Assembly: GCA_050944255.1 (NCBI GenBank)
Contig: JBMNQS010000088.1
Coordinates: forward strand, 1 to 6,879
DNA: 6,879 nucleotides
DNA from: JBMNQS01 sp050944255
GTDB lineage: Bacteria; Bacillota; Clostridia; Christensenellales; Maliibacteriaceae
Reading direction: 5' to 3'
Positions 5,810 through 6,879 of this stretch are shown here, piece by piece (the stretch's first letter is position 1; each line of letters opens with the position of its first letter). A program made the position numbers and the translations under genes. The notes beneath the pieces are model-generated. The model saw only the letters and a program-made list of their open reading frames with translations, searched no databases and was not told the DNA's origin.

Positions 5810-5838
5810 TTGACTTTACATAGCAAAAAGGTTATAAT
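5810..5838 (+). promoter_or_regulatory. Near-consensus sigma-A promoter of the aldolase-like gene
   Basis: TTGACT (5810-5815) is 17 bp from a perfect TATAAT (5833-5838). The predicted start near 5845 leaves an unusually long leader of about 98 nt before the ATG at 5943. A second TTGACT at 5871, with only a weak -10-like AT stretch near 5893-5899, may be another promoter or a repeat of a binding site. Confidence 0.8.
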
Positions 5839-5882
5839 TTATTTATCATACGCTTCAAAAAAGGTTATGCTTGACTCTACAT
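5810..5882 (+). repeat. Two interleaved direct repeats across the aldolase promoter
   Basis: TTGACTYTACAT occurs at 5810-5821 and 5871-5882, with one C/T difference. AAAAAGGTTAT occurs at 5825-5835 and 5858-5868. The order is B-A-A-B in the same orientation. The first pair of sites includes the promoter boxes; the second lies in the leader. They may be regulator sites or a tandem-promoter duplication. Confidence 0.5.
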
Positions 5883-5942
5883 GCATTTTTTAAATAAAGT
5901 AGCCTATCGCGCGTTGCGAAAAACAATAAAGGAGAGTAAACC

Positions 5943-6773
5943 ATGTCCGAAAAAAACGCTTACGAAACCAGTTCTTTTGCCGGCAAAAAACCCAACGTGC
6001 TCAGGGAACTTATCAAGGCTGGAAAGCCGACGGTGGGTACCCGTATCTTCAGTTCCGCACCCATCGTCACCGAGGTGGTGGGCAATACGGGGAAATTCGA
6101 CTACGTGGAATTTCTTGCCGAATATGCCCCGGTAGACCAGTATGACTTTGAAAATATCGCCCGTGCGGCCGAGCTGCACAACATGGGGTCGATGATCAAA
6201 GTCGATTTCGCAAACCGTACCCATGTCGCGCAGAAAGCCGTCGCCAGTGGGTTCCAGTCGGTTCTCTTTGCCGACCATCGGGAAGCCAGGGATGTGGAGG
6301 CCACCATCAAAAGCCTCCGCGCTGACTGTCCCCAGGATAAAGGCGGCTTCGGATACACGCCGCGCCGTCTCATCCGGTACAGCACGGGGTTCACCCAAAT
6401 GCAGTTTGCCGAAATGCTCCGCGACATCGTCTGCTGCTTCATGATTGAAAAGATAGAGGCGGTTGATAACATTGAAGAAATCTGCGCCGTGGAGGGCCTG
6501 GATATGATCCAGTTCGGCCCCGCCGATTTCTCCATGAGCTGCGGCGTCGACGCCAAAGACAACGGCGACAACATCCGCGCCGCCGAGGAAAAATGCATCA
6601 AGGCCGCCCTGAAATACGGCGTGCGGCCCCGCGCCGAAATCATGACCCCTGAAGCCGCAAAGCGCTACATGGACCTGGGCGTCAAAGACTTCAACATCGG
6701 CGGCGAGCTGTGGAATCTCGCGGCGGTCTGGTCGGCCCATGGCCAGGAGTTGCGCGATATCATCGGAAGCTGA
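5943..6773 (+). CDS. HpcH/HpaI-family aldolase-like protein with altered active site
   Basis: This 276-residue protein has the TIM-barrel pattern of class II HpcH/HpaI aldolases, metal-dependent enzymes that split or form 2-oxo acids with pyruvate. The metal ligands are present: Glu169 in MIEKIEAVDNIEEI and Asp195 in FGPADFS, 26 residues apart as in E. coli HpaI (Glu149, Asp175). The catalytic His45 of HpaI aligns with Tyr61 (LAEYAP against GEHAP), its partner Asp42 with Leu58, and Arg70 with Lys86 (IKVDFA against VRPSW), at the same 25-residue spacing. It may therefore catalyse a different reaction or use other acid-base groups. The ATG has AAAGGAG about 8 nt upstream and a strong promoter 105 nt upstream. 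It is first in a likely plus-strand operon with the gene at 6838. Family is secure; reaction is unknown. Confidence 0.82.
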   Translation: MSEKNAYETSSFAGKKPNVLRELIKAGKPTVGTRIFSSAPIVTEVVGNTGKFDYVEFLAEYAPVDQYDFENIARAAELHNMGSMIKVDFANRTHVAQKAVASGFQSVLFADHREARDVEATIKSLRADCPQDKGGFGYTPRRLIRYSTGFTQMQFAEMLRDIVCCFMIEKIEAVDNIEEICAVEGLDMIQFGPADFSMSCGVDAKDNGDNIRAAEEKCIKAALKYGVRPRAEIMTPEAAKRYMDLGVKDFNIGGELWNLAAVWSAHGQELRDIIGS

Positions 6774-6837
6774 CGAGAAAGTGACCGCAGAGAGCTGAAC
6801 ATCCTATAAAAGCATATTTTAGGGAGGAAAAAGGGCC

Positions 6838-6879
6838 ATGAAAAAGATATTGGCAGGTTTGCATTTACCCGAGGAGATC
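6838..6879 (+). CDS. Start of an unidentified gene, cut by window edge
   Basis: Fourteen codons are visible, beginning MKKILAGLHLPEEI, after AGGGAGG (6821-6827) placed 10 nt before the ATG. It follows the aldolase-like gene by 64 nt with no terminator between them, so the two are probably co-transcribed. The short basic start with a beta-strand-like ILAGL is compatible with many cytoplasmic enzymes. The family cannot be named from this much sequence. Confidence 0.6.
   Translation, partial: MKKILAGLHLPEEI

Noticed and set aside
5545..5826. N-terminal 94-residue extension of the permease as a possible extra domain
   Set aside because: The extension crosses the ribosome site and a good extended -10 promoter and has no similarity to the membrane-protein start. 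The TTG at 5544 gives the normal family N-terminus.
5904..6740. Minus-strand open frame of 278 codons opposite the aldolase-like gene
   Set aside because: It is a codon-complement shadow of the aldolase-like gene, with no ribosome site at its start and no recognisable domain.

Overview
The window looks like a chromosomal stretch from a GC-rich anaerobic Firmicute of the Clostridia type, possibly an uncultured gut bacterium. This is inferred from four things: strong AGGAGG-like ribosome binding sites, frequent TTG and GTG starts, a transketolase split into two genes, and near-consensus sigma-A promoters in short AT-richer gaps. No ribosomal, tRNA, phage, transposase or CRISPR sequence was seen, so the taxonomy is only a guess.

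Layout. Positions 1-355 (minus) hold the first 118 codons of an M24-family (creatinase/prolidase-like) peptidase with its own promoter. Positions 356-838 are non-coding and hold a 248-bp element (548-795) with 39-bp imperfect terminal inverted repeats and several internal hairpins. It looks like a MITE-like or BIME-like mobile repeat. A two-gene minus-strand operon follows: the C-terminal half (839-1789) and N-terminal half (1789-2646) of a split transketolase, joined by a TAATG stop/start overlap. The operon is read from a consensus-like promoter at 2696-2724. Divergent from it, on the plus strand, is an sn-glycerol-1-phosphate dehydrogenase (2868-4040) that ends in a strong intrinsic terminator (4089-4123). 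Converging on that terminator is an APC-superfamily amino-acid permease on the minus strand (4177-5544). A 398-bp divergent spacer separates the permease from a plus-strand HpcH/HpaI-family aldolase-like gene (5943-6773) with a near-perfect promoter. The window ends 14 codons into the next plus-strand gene (6838 onward).

Function. The genes are mostly central-carbon and amino-acid metabolism. The split transketolase makes or uses glyceraldehyde 3-phosphate, which triose-phosphate isomerase converts to dihydroxyacetone phosphate, the substrate of the glycerol-1-phosphate dehydrogenase. That makes the shared divergent promoter region biochemically sensible, but the link is inferred. The permease and aldolase-like gene form a second divergent pair with no obvious shared substrate. 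I do not see a convincing new multi-gene system. The items most worth a second look are the inverted-repeat element, the aldolase homologue that keeps its metal ligands but has lost the usual catalytic His/Asp/Arg, and the repeats around two of the promoters.
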